From Xiphophorus maculatus (Eukaryota; Chordata; Actinopteri; Cyprinodontiformes; Poeciliidae), in assembly GCF_002775205.1 (NCBI RefSeq), contig NC_036461.1, positions 6,485,015 through 6,549,014 of the forward strand: a stretch of DNA of 64,000 nt. Direction: 5' to 3'. The notes below the pieces were generated by a model. That model saw only the letters and a program-made list of their open reading frames with translations. It did not search any database and was not told the origin of the DNA. Positions 11,738 to 23,100 of the stretch are shown piece by piece (position 1 is the first letter of the stretch; every line of letters starts with the position of its first letter). Both the position numbers and the translations under genes were made by a program.

Positions 11738-11840
11738 AGTTTGTTCCAACAGTCTTGTGTTGGAGACGACGTTACTGGCCACTCCAGGTGTGAGGCAAAC
11801 AGATTGTGACACGATGAGCTGCTACAGGAATTAGTTTGTC
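11738..11840 (-). promoter_or_regulatory. Gene 0 non-coding first exon and promoter region
   Basis: A conserved block on the minus strand ends at donor AACT|GTAAGT and has no ATG. Related copies lie at 39296, 41069 and 41507 upstream of gene 1. Conservation of the block and donor in all copies marks it as a 5'UTR exon; the start site is not defined. Confidence 0.55.
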
Positions 11841-12160
11841 ACCAGGGGAGGGAGAAAACTGGGTAGGAGGAAAAGCAAAGGAAGTTGTTGAACAACATTC
11901 CCAAAGTTGTTTTTCTGATGGAAATGCAGAAGGCCTTTTGAAATACAACATTGTCTTCTTCATGAAGTGGGCAGTGGCAATGATTTCACAATGTTCTTTG
12001 CACAAATGCTCCAAATCTGTCAGATTTCAGGGATATCGTTGTACATAGTCCTTTACACACCAATTTACAGATTGTAATCCATTGTGGAGGGAAAGGTCTC
12101 GGCAGTGTTGCACAAAATTTCCTCCAATTCTTGATGGCACTCTTCATTGTTCCATGGCAG

Positions 12161-12290
12161 ATCTGAAGTCCAGATCTAGTAGATCTGGACTTCAGATATG
12201 CCAGACACAGTCATTTGTCAGGAGAATGAATGTTTGTCAAACAAACATTCCATCAGTCAGGAAATTGTTTGTATCAGTCTCCTGACTGAT
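12161..12290. repeat. Cluster of three perfect hairpins absent from block B
   Basis: Arms 12161-12178/12180-12197 (18 bp, 1-nt loop), 12228-12237/12241-12250 (10 bp) and 12252-12262/12280-12290 (11 bp) follow one another. Block B near 41930-41970 has only the flanks and the last right arm, so about 75 bp were added in block A. Confidence 0.8.
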
Positions 12291-13140
12291 ACTAATGGAC
12301 AGTGAGATCTGTGTGATAGAAGCTCTCTGTGTACCATTAAGACTTTGCTCTGAGATGTGACTAAGAAAATATCAGAACTTGCCCTGCTTTGTTTGGTATT
12401 TATAAAAGGTATCCTAAATGATGACATGACTCCTTTAGACATCAGTTTGAACAGGCTAGTTAATTCCAAACACAGTTTCACAGTTATGAAAAGGAGCACA
12501 TACATATTCTGCTATGCTATTTAAGCCCTTTATATATAAAAAAAGATTTGATGAAGTATAACAGTGCATAGATAACAATAAAGGTGGGAAAAGTTCAACA
12601 TTGATTTATCTTAGTGTCTGTGATGGCCACTCTCATACCTTTCATGCACTTTCATTTAAGACTCAACTCAATGAATTAAAAACTTTGCAGTGTGATGTAT
12701 TTCCATTGATTTCCACTAGAGGGCAGCGTCAGATTCTGTCAGACTGATGTCGGAACAGACCTTTATTGTGTCCACATGATGTTAGACATTTCTAATTTCT
12801 ATATACCAATTATTGACAAAGAAACATTTTCCATTTATTTTAGATAACAGAAAGAAAACAAACAGCAAGTACGTCGTTTCAAGAACACTAAGTGTAGTGA
12901 AAGAGTACAGTATAAATATTGTGCTTAATATATTCATTATTAAAATGTGATTTTATCTGATTTATGTTGAGTTCATCTGATTAAATTGAGGTCACAGATG
13001 GACCAGGTAGTCCAAGAAGTGGTTCTGAATCTCAGGTTTTGTTTATACCTTATAGTTTTGAAGAGTGCTGGACCAGAAACAGATTTTATCTCAACTTTAA
13101 TTTGCTTTAATAAATAAATAAATATTGTTATGTCTCTCAC

Positions 13141-13544
13141 CGCTGACAATGTCCCTAAAGAGTAAATTCTCCTTATATTTTTTATTTTAATAAAAATTTC
13201 ATAAGGGTTAGCAATGCTTTAATTCATGAATTAAATCTTACAGTGGCTTCATTTCTTGTTGAATTCAGACTCCTGTCAAATAACCTGCAGCAGCAGAAGT
13301 AGAAGTTTGATTTGTGCGTGTCCAGAGATGAAATATGAGCTGATTGATCTGCTGAAAACATAAAAAATGGATGTGAATGTTTGAATAAACTTCTCTCTTT
13401 GTTGCCCTCTTTCTGTAACCTGGGCGTCTAAACTTCCTTCCTCAAACTATACCTGCAGTTTCCCACCGCAGCAGCTCCATCCATCAACTCTCTCCTGCTG
13501 CGTTTTAAGGATGGCGCCCTCCCGTCTCTCTGCTGGAAACTCAA
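13141..13544. other. Intergenic DNA
   Basis: I see no exon, element end or RNA gene here. It separates duplication block A from the large microsatellite. Confidence 0.5.
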
Positions 13545-13772
13545 CTTCCTTCCTTCCTTCCTTCCTTCCTTCCTTCCTTCCTTCCTTCCTTCCTTCCTTC
13601 CTTCCTTCCTTCCTTCCTTCCTTCCTTCCTTCCTTCCTTCCTTCCTTCCTTCCTTCCTTCCTTCCTTCCTTCCTTCCTTCCTTCCTTCTTTCCTACCTAC
13701 CTACCTACCTACCTACCTACCTACCTACCTACCTACCTACCTACCTACCTACCTACCTACCTACCTACCTAC
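13545..13772. repeat. (CTTC)n followed by (CTAC)n microsatellite
   Basis: About 36 CTTC units (13545-13688) pass into about 20 CTAC units (13693-13772), 228 bp in all. An open frame through this tract is purely a repeat artefact. Confidence 0.97.
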
Positions 13773-13846
13773 AGTTGTTATTTCCTTCTTTGTTTCTTTC
13801 CTTCATTTTTTCTTTCATCCTTCCTTCATTTTTCCTTCCTTCCTTC

Positions 13847-14712
13847 CTGCCTCATCATGTGATTCAGCAGTTCATCACAGCAGTAACATATCAGTCATGT
13901 GACCTCTTTATGTAATATTATATAACTTACGATGAAGTTTTGTTTTTTTGTGTTTTATAATTGTCTGTACCAGCACAATGTTTCTCCATTGTTTATTTAA
14001 CGTTTCTGATTCAGATATAAATAAATATTCTGATCATTTGTTTCTGACTGACTGGTGTTGTGACAACAACCTGAGATGTTACCTGGTTACAGTTGGAGAA
14101 ATATCAGTCAACTGTTGTCTAATCTGCATTTTCAGAATTTCTTTAAGCTATTTCCTGAACAGAAATATTGAAGACGTTTGCGCATTTCTGCTTCAGTAGA
14201 GCGTGTGAGAAGAGATATTATCTTTTTAGTGCCATGTAAATTAATATCACATTTCTATCTAGTTTGGATAGAAATGTGTCCAAATGTTATTAGTCAATTT
14301 ATTAATGAACTAATAAAAGTATTAGTTCATTTATTCTTGATTTGAACATTATTCTATAAGAGAATAATGATCATAACGAACATGTTCAAATATTAAAGGT
14401 CGAACAACAATTCAGGTAAATACTTAGATATATTACAAGAAATATCTGTTATTACACAAAAAGGCAACAAAGAACCAAAACGTAATGATGTATGTAAACA
14501 TGCTGTAACAGAGGAACTATATTTTTTATTTAACAAAATCTAAATGTTGTCCCGTCTCATGTCATTGATCTCTCAATTACAATTTGCAATACTTGTGATC
14601 AACATTCATAGTTTACAACAGAACATCCCTCCAGAGTACACAGTTATACCTGCAACATGACTAATCAGTTTGACTGTCTTATTTTTACAAATGAAACAAG
14701 GACTTGTCATAA
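13847..14712 (+). repeat. Duplicated nesprin 3' tail, copy 2
   Basis: This is the second copy of 714-1564, without the KASH exon. It differs by small indels and by an inserted hairpin-rich piece at about 14258-14350. The AATAAA-containing part is conserved. Confidence 0.85.
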
Positions 14713-16830
14713 ATCATGACAGTTTTGCAAATGATTTTCTGTTTCCTGTGACACTGTCGGATTGTTCCTATTGTTCCGTGGTGTCTGGTTTTCTTTCTAG
14801 TACGTCTTTCATTCCTCTTTTTATTAAACATTATCACCATGAGACTCCTCCTCTCTGACCTCCATTTTGGTCTGATTCCCGCACACAATCAGTAGCTTCA
14901 AGAAGTAATTTCAAAAACTTACACAACTGTCAGGAGATCTGTTGCATGGAAGTATTTTTAAGGATCACACTTCTGGAAGTTGAGACTTCAGTGGCCAAAT
15001 GATTTCTTCACAGGTAACCAGCTCAGCAAATATATTAAGAATTCAGTCTATAGTTTTTTTACTTAGGACACATTTCCCCTTAGTCTATAGTCTATATAGA
15101 CTATAAAATTAATTTCATTTTATAGACTATATAGACATGGTTCTGTCCCAACTTTAGTGCCTTTAATAAACCTTCCCCGCTCAAACCAGGCTGCGTCTGC
15201 CAAGTGCTTTTAATAATATTTCTCCTGTTTCATGAAAAACTTTAGATTTAATTAAAACATATTTGTCATGATTGATAAATCATAGGTGTTAGAATGTTTG
15301 TTTATGTTTTGATAATTTCTTTATTTATGTAGCTCTTGCCCTTTTAGTTTATTCCTTGTATTAGTTCATTTACTCTTGATTTGAACATCTTAACTGAGAT
15401 TACTGTTTCTCTTTCTTTAGATTTTTGGTTGGACTTAGATTCTGTTTTTCCTCCTACTCATCTTTCTCCCTCCTTCAGCCTCTAAATAAGTACTTTGAAA
15501 ATAAACATACTTGTCTTGCAGCTTTTTACTGTTGGTGTATAAATTGATTTTTGTTTTAAATTTCTTTTTCCTTCTTCAACCTCACCTATAGTATGTTTAT
15601 TCTTAGTGATAATATTATCAGACTAGATCTGCATTGGTCAGAGTCTCAGTCAGACAAGAATTCATACAAAAAATGGTTTTAAATTTTGGGTTGGCTTTTT
15701 GTGATAGAATGACAGACAATCTTTGATGCTGTTGTAACTCGTTGACAACATTGCTGTGAGAATGTTCAGTTCACTGTGAGTCATAATTAATGAGGTGTTC
15801 TGACACACAAGACCTGAGATATTTATGTTCTGTAATTCAGTAAGCAAATGTATAAAGCTACTGTATTTAAACCACCAGCATCATTTGGTAACATAGACCT
15901 TGACGTCACCTGAGGGACTTTTGATGCAGTTCAGATGTTGCACAAATCCCCTGATTGATTACGATATGTAAATCTTTTAGTGAGACCCTCATTAGATTTT
16001 CTTTCTCAGAGTAAGCTGCTTCGGTTGCTGTTATCGGTTGCCTTGAGAGTTAGAAGTGTAAAGGTTTGTATTTTGTAGAGAATCAATTGAGAACCTCAAA
16101 ACATAGTTTGCCAAAATCCTGAAAATAATATTCAATTATACCAGTTCCGTATAAAGACTATTAGTCTGAGTCTATTAGTAAAGCACATCTCATGAATACA
16201 GTTTCACTATTTGTTTCATTGCATAAAATATAAGTTAAATGTATATAGGAGTTATGAAAATTGATGGAAATTGATAAAGAATCAATATGTCTTAGCTGTA
16301 CTTAATTTTATGAACCACTTGTTGTCCTACTTGAGCATTGTGTCATTGAAGCCTCAAGTGAGGAATCATGTTTTGAATCAGCAGTTAGTGCTTCAACAAA
16401 GCCATAATTAGCTATCACTAGTTGTAGTCTGTATTAACAGTGAAATACATATGTCGTATGACCTACTGTTTAAATAAGATGACTGAGTGAAAGTGAATGT
16501 AACACAGAAGTATTTGTGAGCTATGTACAGTAGCTCTCCACTGTGAGAGTTTTGTTTGGCTGCAGTGAGTGAGGATCTGATGAGAGCAGAGGATAGCGCA
16601 GCTGGTGGGAAAGATTGACAGTTATTTTGCTGGAACACAGTTTAATGACAGTATTATATGAATAAACAGAAAAACAGTTAGTAAAATAAACACTGCTTTA
16701 AGATTAAACTTCACAGATAAATTTTACAACAGAAACCCCAACATATAGATATGTAGCCAGAAATTATCTGTGCTTCTTGTCATCCTGACAAGGCGAGAAA
16801 ATAGAATAGCAACATGCCACTGTTGCTATG
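14713..16830. other. Intergenic DNA downstream of gene 1
   Basis: No gene is seen. A 20-bp perfect inverted repeat (15090-15109 with 15117-15136, 7-nt loop) is the only strong structure. From about 16640 the sequence becomes homologous to 56040 onwards, the region downstream of gene 2. Confidence 0.5.
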
Positions 16831-16859
16831 TCATTACACTTTTAATCGAGATAGTTTCT

Positions 16860-16950
16860 TGATTCAAAAAAACTTACTATAAAGGAAACACCCCTCCCCA
16901 TTTTAATTTGACCTCCCAGTAACAGCAAAGAAAATGAAAGGCACACTATT
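16860..16950 (-). pseudogene. Small B30.2 relic downstream of gene 1
   Basis: On the minus strand a stretch around CTGTTACTGGGAGGTCAAAT matches the CYWEVKW-coding part of the SPRY exons but lacks the surrounding frame. The same relic is at about 56757-56850, so it predates the gene 1/gene 2 duplication. Confidence 0.45.
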
Positions 16951-17513
16951 CTGTAAAATACATAAACATTTTCTCTAACATAGTTCCATCCTTTAGAGAG
17001 GAGAAAGTCCTCCTTTCTGACTAACAGCACTAAGATATTTTTTATGTAACTGCGTCACGACATGTTTGATTAAATGAACGACTGCATAATAGCCACAACA
17101 TTACAGTTTTCAATATATCCCGGTCAAAATAACCATATATCATCAGTAGTAACAATAACGATAAAAACATATAAATCATAAGATATTGTGATTAACTCGA
17201 AATGTAGCATACCATGACATATAAAAATGTTACTTTCAAAAACACTAAAATTTTATCTAAAAAGACAAACAGAAACAAACAGACCTGAAGGTTTGTTTAC
17301 ACACAGACTCATGAATTCCTTCTTACACCATTATTGGGAGACCTGTTGTATGGCAGTATGTTTAAACATGGCATTTTTCTGGGAGTTGAGATTCCAGTGC
17401 CAAATTATTTCTTCACAGAATAATAATTAGGGAACCAGCTTAATACATATTAAGAATTGAATATAGACTCTAGTTTTTCTACTGAAGCAACTTCTGCCCT
17501 CCGTTCTTTGGAT

Positions 17514-17519
17514 TTTATT
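17514..17519 (-). other. Polyadenylation signal AATAAA of gene 1
   Basis: The signal lies about 220 bp after the gene 1 stop codon and is conserved at 57389-57394 after gene 2. Confidence 0.55.
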
Positions 17520-17739
17520 GTATAAAGAAAACCCCCCAAAATATATTTACTACACAGAAAATAAAACAGATTTCTGTTAAAATTGCCTATTGATAAAGCT
17601 TAGGGACAGATATTTATACTCAAAAATAAAAATGGAATCTGTAATTTTAAACAAATGTGTCTGAAGTACTGTGATGTTTGGACTTTATCATCATTAGCTA
17701 GAGATGTTAAGGGTTTGTTTTCTGACTAAATGAGGTTTT

Positions 17740-18269
17740 TTACACTGAACCCAGTAACACAGTGGAACCGGAAATCCATAACGTAAACCCAGGATAAAGA
17801 GGTTCTGTAAACTTGGTGTTGAAGGTGTGGAGGTGGATCAGTTTGTCAGAGGATATGTTGTAAAAGGACAGAATGCCAGATTCATAGTCTACATATACTG
17901 CTACTCTTTCAGAGACCGCTGTAGGGGTGCAGGGTGTTTTCTCATTATTGTGCCAAACAGAGTAACCATCACTATCAGAGCAGCCCAGACTCCAGGACTG
18001 ACTGTTCCCTCCAAACACACAGTCATCCTTATGTCCTTTCCTCTGAATATTTTTGTAACTCACAGATATGAAAACCGCCCCTTTCCATTTGACCTCCCAG
18101 TAACAGCGACCTTCCAGTTTATTTTCACAAAGCAGCTGAGGATGATCAAATCTCGCTGGATCATCAGGATAAGGCACGTCTGCTTCCCCGTTTGTTACTC
18201 TTCTGTTTTGCTCAGATACTTTGAGATATTTGCTGACTGTGTTTGCGTCAATTTTGAGTTGAACGGAAT
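17740..18269 (-). CDS. Gene 1 B30.2 (PRY-SPRY) last exon
   Basis: The exon opens after CTTCTTTAG and encodes [20 protein letters not shown] (PRY), [20 protein letters not shown], then [38 protein letters not shown] and [17 protein letters not shown] (SPRY). It ends at TAA 17742-17740. B30.2 domains bind proteins or peptides through variable loops. All landmark blocks are present and open, in contrast to the relic at 1650-2279. Confidence 0.9.
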
Positions 18270-20081
18270 CTAAAGAAGAGATAAAAACCACAATCCACCT
18301 GCAGTTAGTAATTATTTTTGACTCTTGGACTACTCCAGAAATAAAAGATTGAACAGCTTGAATGTGGATGTGGGTTGTATTATAGTCGGATACTTACATT
18401 TTCTTAAACCAGGTTTCAACCATTTCGGTCCTGCAGGCCTCAATCTGCAGCACAAAATTATAGGGAATAGGGTTGTGTGTGAATGTCAGGCCATCAATTC
18501 AGCATGGAAACAATGTTATTAGTGGAAGATCTTGGACAAGGATTAGTTTGCACTGAGAGAAAATCTGTACAAGAATTGAATAGAATAATTATGTCCTGTG
18601 GTTGCTACATTACATTGTAGTTTGATATGGTTAATGTTTCTAAGAGATGCAAGAATTACATTTATGAATGTCCAAGCAGTATTGTTTGGGAACCTGAAAT
18701 TGTAATTTTAAAGTAGGTCAGCTGTTTTAGAGACTGTAAGTAAACACAAAAGACTATTGAGGAGGAAATAATGAAGCTGAATTTCTGAAATAACCATGTA
18801 ACACGTTGATATGTGTTAGGTGAAATGTATATATATTATCATATATTTGTTGTTTCATTTATAACAATAGTGTTACTTATATGATGTTCCTTGATTGTTT
18901 TCTTTTCCTTCATCATAAAGACTGTTTCTGTATTGTTTGATCTACTTTATCTCCTTCTTCACAAGAGGGCCTCCTTGAAGAGAAGAGTGATAACCGTGCT
19001 CACGGGGTTTATTGCTCAGCAGGACTTCTTCTTCCTTTGAGCTGTTAGATAGCTGAAGAATCGTCGCCTTGAAGATATACGACCTGTTCTGTTCTTATTC
19101 TGTGTTTTAATGCAAGATAACATGTGTTTAGTTAGTGATTGTCATTAGCACTGCAACTACATGTTCTGTCCCCACCCCTTAGAGTTGCAGTGCCTGCTGT
19201 GATAGGGACTCTGATAGTAATAAAAAGAGAGGAGCGGACAAATGTGTTTCAGAGCGGTTGGAGATTTGTAACTGTAAACACATCTCTGTCCGTTATCCTC
19301 GCGAGTACAAAAGAATCTAACTCTCTTCAAGTGTTTGTTCAACTTGTCTTTAATAGGTGTCAAACCTGACAATATGTCAGAATGAAACAAATTTAGCAAT
19401 AATTTTGCTTTCCAGAAAAAAAAAACAATTTCAAAGAAGGACATAGTCCTTTGTTGGTGTTTGACGAATAACCTAAGTCCTATATTATATTGGGTATATT
19501 AGCCCTATTTTATATATGGACAGGAGTTGAATGAATAGAAAACTAAATACCAAATTAATACACCTGTACTTGATGCATATCTTAAACGGATCTCTATGGG
19601 CCTACCTGATGACAGTCTTCAGTTTGGATTCTGATTTTTTATCTGTCAGAATCTTATCCCCAAAGGATCCTAGATGATTGTAGCTCAGATCCAGCTTTTT
19701 CAGTCGGGAGCGGGGACCCAGTGCTTCAGCTAGAGGATTACTGCTCTCTTCTGTTAATAGACAGCCTGACAACCTACAGAAAAACAAATTATTTAAAGAT
19801 GATCACATTACAGTAGCTATGATAAAATAGATATTCATAAAAAAATAAGAAAAAAGTGATGTTCTGTAGGTTAAGAATGAAACTATTTTTTATGTTTGTT
19901 GAAAAATAGATGAATATTAAGGTGTGATTAGATGCTAGAAATACCCTTACAGAGAGACAGTTTTCAGTTATGCTCCTAAAATCTCCTATAAATTTAAAGA
20001 AAACTGCAAAAAAGCCACAACATTGAGTTCCTTTAAATAAAGAAGAAATACTCATCTGTTTGGTGTTACTTTCAATTTAGT

Positions 20082-20116
<35 letters not shown>

Positions 20117-23100
20117 CTTTGTTAATTAGTCTGTATTCCTACATTTCATTTCTTTACGGGAATGTCATGTTGTTTTGAAGTTTCATGTATTCATGCAGTT
20201 TGAATCACTTTGTTGTTGAAATTTGCTATTAAGTTGCTTTTCTACCTTTCATACAATATAAGGATTTATGGTCTGAACACACTGAATAAAAACCTGTGTT
20301 TTCTTTCTCAGTTTTCTCAATCATTTCTTGAACCATGTCATTCTTACATCATTGGTGAAAACTTTTGTATTGTTTTGCATTAAAAAGCAACAATTTGATT
20401 GGTCAGAAAATTGAGACGTTGTGGATTCTACACTGAGGAAGGCTGCAGTGGAAAGGACCTAAGAGAGAGCTTTCCAGAAGTTCTGTTGTTGATCCTACTC
20501 AAAGTAAAACAAATATGTTCATTCAACCTTGGTTTAGTTTCCATTGCTTTTAAATAAATCAAGAATAAGAATTAATGTGGCGGAAAATTTAAAATTTTAT
20601 CTCTGGATATCTATTCCCCTTCTAAACAAAAGACCCAAGGAGGAAACTCTTAAACTGCATTATGTGGTTGGGCTACAATTAACCACCAAAGAAACATTGT
20701 TAGGTTTTATGGGTTAAGTTATAATTCAATTATATAAATATTGTAGTTGAATCATTTTATGATATTAATAAAATTATATCAGTGCCTGACATTCTGATCT
20801 GTTCATACTAGACTGCATTCAAACCTACAATTAAAATAAGCCCTTAAAACATTCAGCTTTGTACTTAATTCTGCTGTGGTCTTAGCAGAATTAAAAGCAT
20901 AGAAATCTCCACATCAGTATGAGATTATATTATCTTTATGTCTTCAGAATATTGCAGCTACAAGTCTGGTTCCACAACATACTAGCAGGCTATCATTTGC
21001 ATATTAATGACTGTAACCCTAGAATCCAAGCTGAGCGATGTGGGCATTAACATGTTCATATGTTTGTATTTTGCCAATTAAATGTAAAAATGAATGTTAC
21101 ATCATGTTTTTATGGAGCTGAAACAGTCTCATAATTCACAAATGCACAAGATTCACAAATGCACAAGAACCACAAAGGAGACTGTTTTAGCTCCATATGT
21201 TTTTATCTGCATAGGTAGGCCTGTCGCGTTAAACGATAAATCGATTAATCGTACGATAACTTAAAACTATCGACGTCATTTTAATTATCGGCACTATCGT
21301 CTCTTCCGACCTTTTTCTCTTTCAGCTAATGAGACTGAATGAAAAAAGGCTCAACTCCGGTGCCCTCCACTGACCCTCCCTTCCTCATTTCCTTAGTGTA
21401 AAGCCCAGCGCACACGACACGATCTTAGAGCTGCCAGCCGATTGTCGGCTCATTTTCAAAACCTGACAGACCACACATTAGCCGACAGAAATCCTAGGTA
21501 CAACGGTTCCATCGGGTTCGGTCCTGCCGTATGGTGTCCAACAATGGGCACAAAATAATGGCTACAAGTCCAGTGAACTAATTTTAAAACCAGACATTAA
21601 TCAATGCTTTACTACAATCTACCTGTAATGCATGTGGCTAGTGTCAGCTGTAAAGTCCTGACTGAATGAAAATCATTATAACCTATTTACATCACGTTAA
21701 GGAAGAACAGCTGAAAAGCAATTTCGCTCCAACTCCTCCCCTTGTCATTTCTATATTCTTTGCATGTTGAATAAACATTAATGTTGTTTCCACATATCAT
21801 CTCCAATGTCCGCTGGACTTCGGGTTGCGTCGTGTCAGCTGTTTGGGATTCCCTCAGTAATTTCCCCTCAGAAAGCACGAGGAGAATCCGCGCTTTCTGA
21901 TTGGCTGCCTGTCACATTCAACGGGTGTAGTTAAAGCTCCCAGTCAGGGAAAATCCCTGATTTAGATCGGAGCGGCAACGACGATCTACCGTAACACACC
22001 ACACAATCTTAGAAAGACCAACGTTCTAAGATTGTCATAAGGGGAAAAATAGGAGCAAAAAATCGTGTAGTGTGAACTATTGCATCAGGTAGTCGATGTG
22101 CCCATCTTCTCTATTTAAATATAATTATTACTGAAGGGCAACATAATATACAGACTTCATAATCTTTTGGTTGAATGCAGTATTTATTTCCACTTTGGCT
22201 TTATGTTGTTTAATTTTTTTTTTCCAAGTGAGTTTTTTGTTAATGGAGACTGAGAATCCATTTTATTTTTGTTTTTGGTTGTTTTGTTTATTTTGTTTAT
22301 CAGTTCCAATGTTTAGTGTTCTTTTGAAAATAAAGTGTATCTATCTTTGGCAGGAAATCGCATGGATTATTATGTCATTTCCATTAAATCAGTGTAAAAA
22401 GATCTTCAAACAATATTATCGTTTATCGCAATACATTTTGAGACAATTAATCGCTCAGCAAAATTTGCTATTGTGACAGGCCTATGCATAGGTTTTGCAG
22501 CAGATCTTATGTTTACATGTAAGAATTCTGCTCTGGATATTGAGCACAACTCATGCAAAGCATCAAGTATAGGAATAAGGTAGATACAGTAAATGTAGAC
22601 ATAATAACATTTTAAAGCATGACTTTAGAGTTGCAGAAGAATTGCATGACAGAGGGTTATGTGTTTGGTACATTAAACAATTTAAAACACCCAGTAGAAG
22701 AAATATAGATGGAACAAACAAAGTTTCCTGGCAAGTTGTGATCCTGACCTTAGAGTTTCCAGTTTGCAATGTGGACTCTTCAGTCCTTGTGATAGAAACT
22801 TCACTCCTTCCTCCTCCAGGTTGTTGTTACTCAGGTCCAACTCTCTTAGACTGGAGGACGGGGAGCTGAGGACTTCTGACAAAGCTTTGCAGCTCTCTTC
22901 TGAGAGATTACAGGCACCAAGCCTAAAAGTAAAAATAAGAATACTAGCATTAGAAAAATAATTGATTTTACTACAACAGTAAAATAAACATCCACATTCA
23001 ATTGTATGTTTTTACTTTACTATGATGTCTTTCTTGTGAATTGGATCATTGTGGTAATGGTGTAAAATATTTATCACAGGGGAAAATGTGACTTATCTAT

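Larger units (their letters stand above)
5740..13140. repeat. Segmental duplication block A (paralogue of 33.1-42.5 and 52.0-52.9 kb)
   Basis: Introns, repeat exons, start exon, 5'UTR exon and upstream DNA match the gene 1 5' region by eye over long stretches, for example 10000-11100 with 37600-38700 and 12000-12800 with 41800-42480. The block continues at 52031 after the composite retroelement. Block B is longer because of internal duplications. Confidence 0.85.

Noticed and set aside
13511-13915. 134-residue open frame
   Set aside because: It is made almost entirely of the CTTC/CTAC microsatellite and has no non-repeat coding signal.
17827-18273. 148-residue plus-strand frame over the B30.2 exon, also at 57727-58167
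   Set aside because: Antisense shadow of the B30.2 coding sequence, conserved only because the exon is.
18398-18444. Suspected frameshift in the gene 1 linker exon
   Set aside because: The apparent shift disappears when the exon is read in the phase dictated by its neighbours; it encodes [15 protein letters not shown] in frame.
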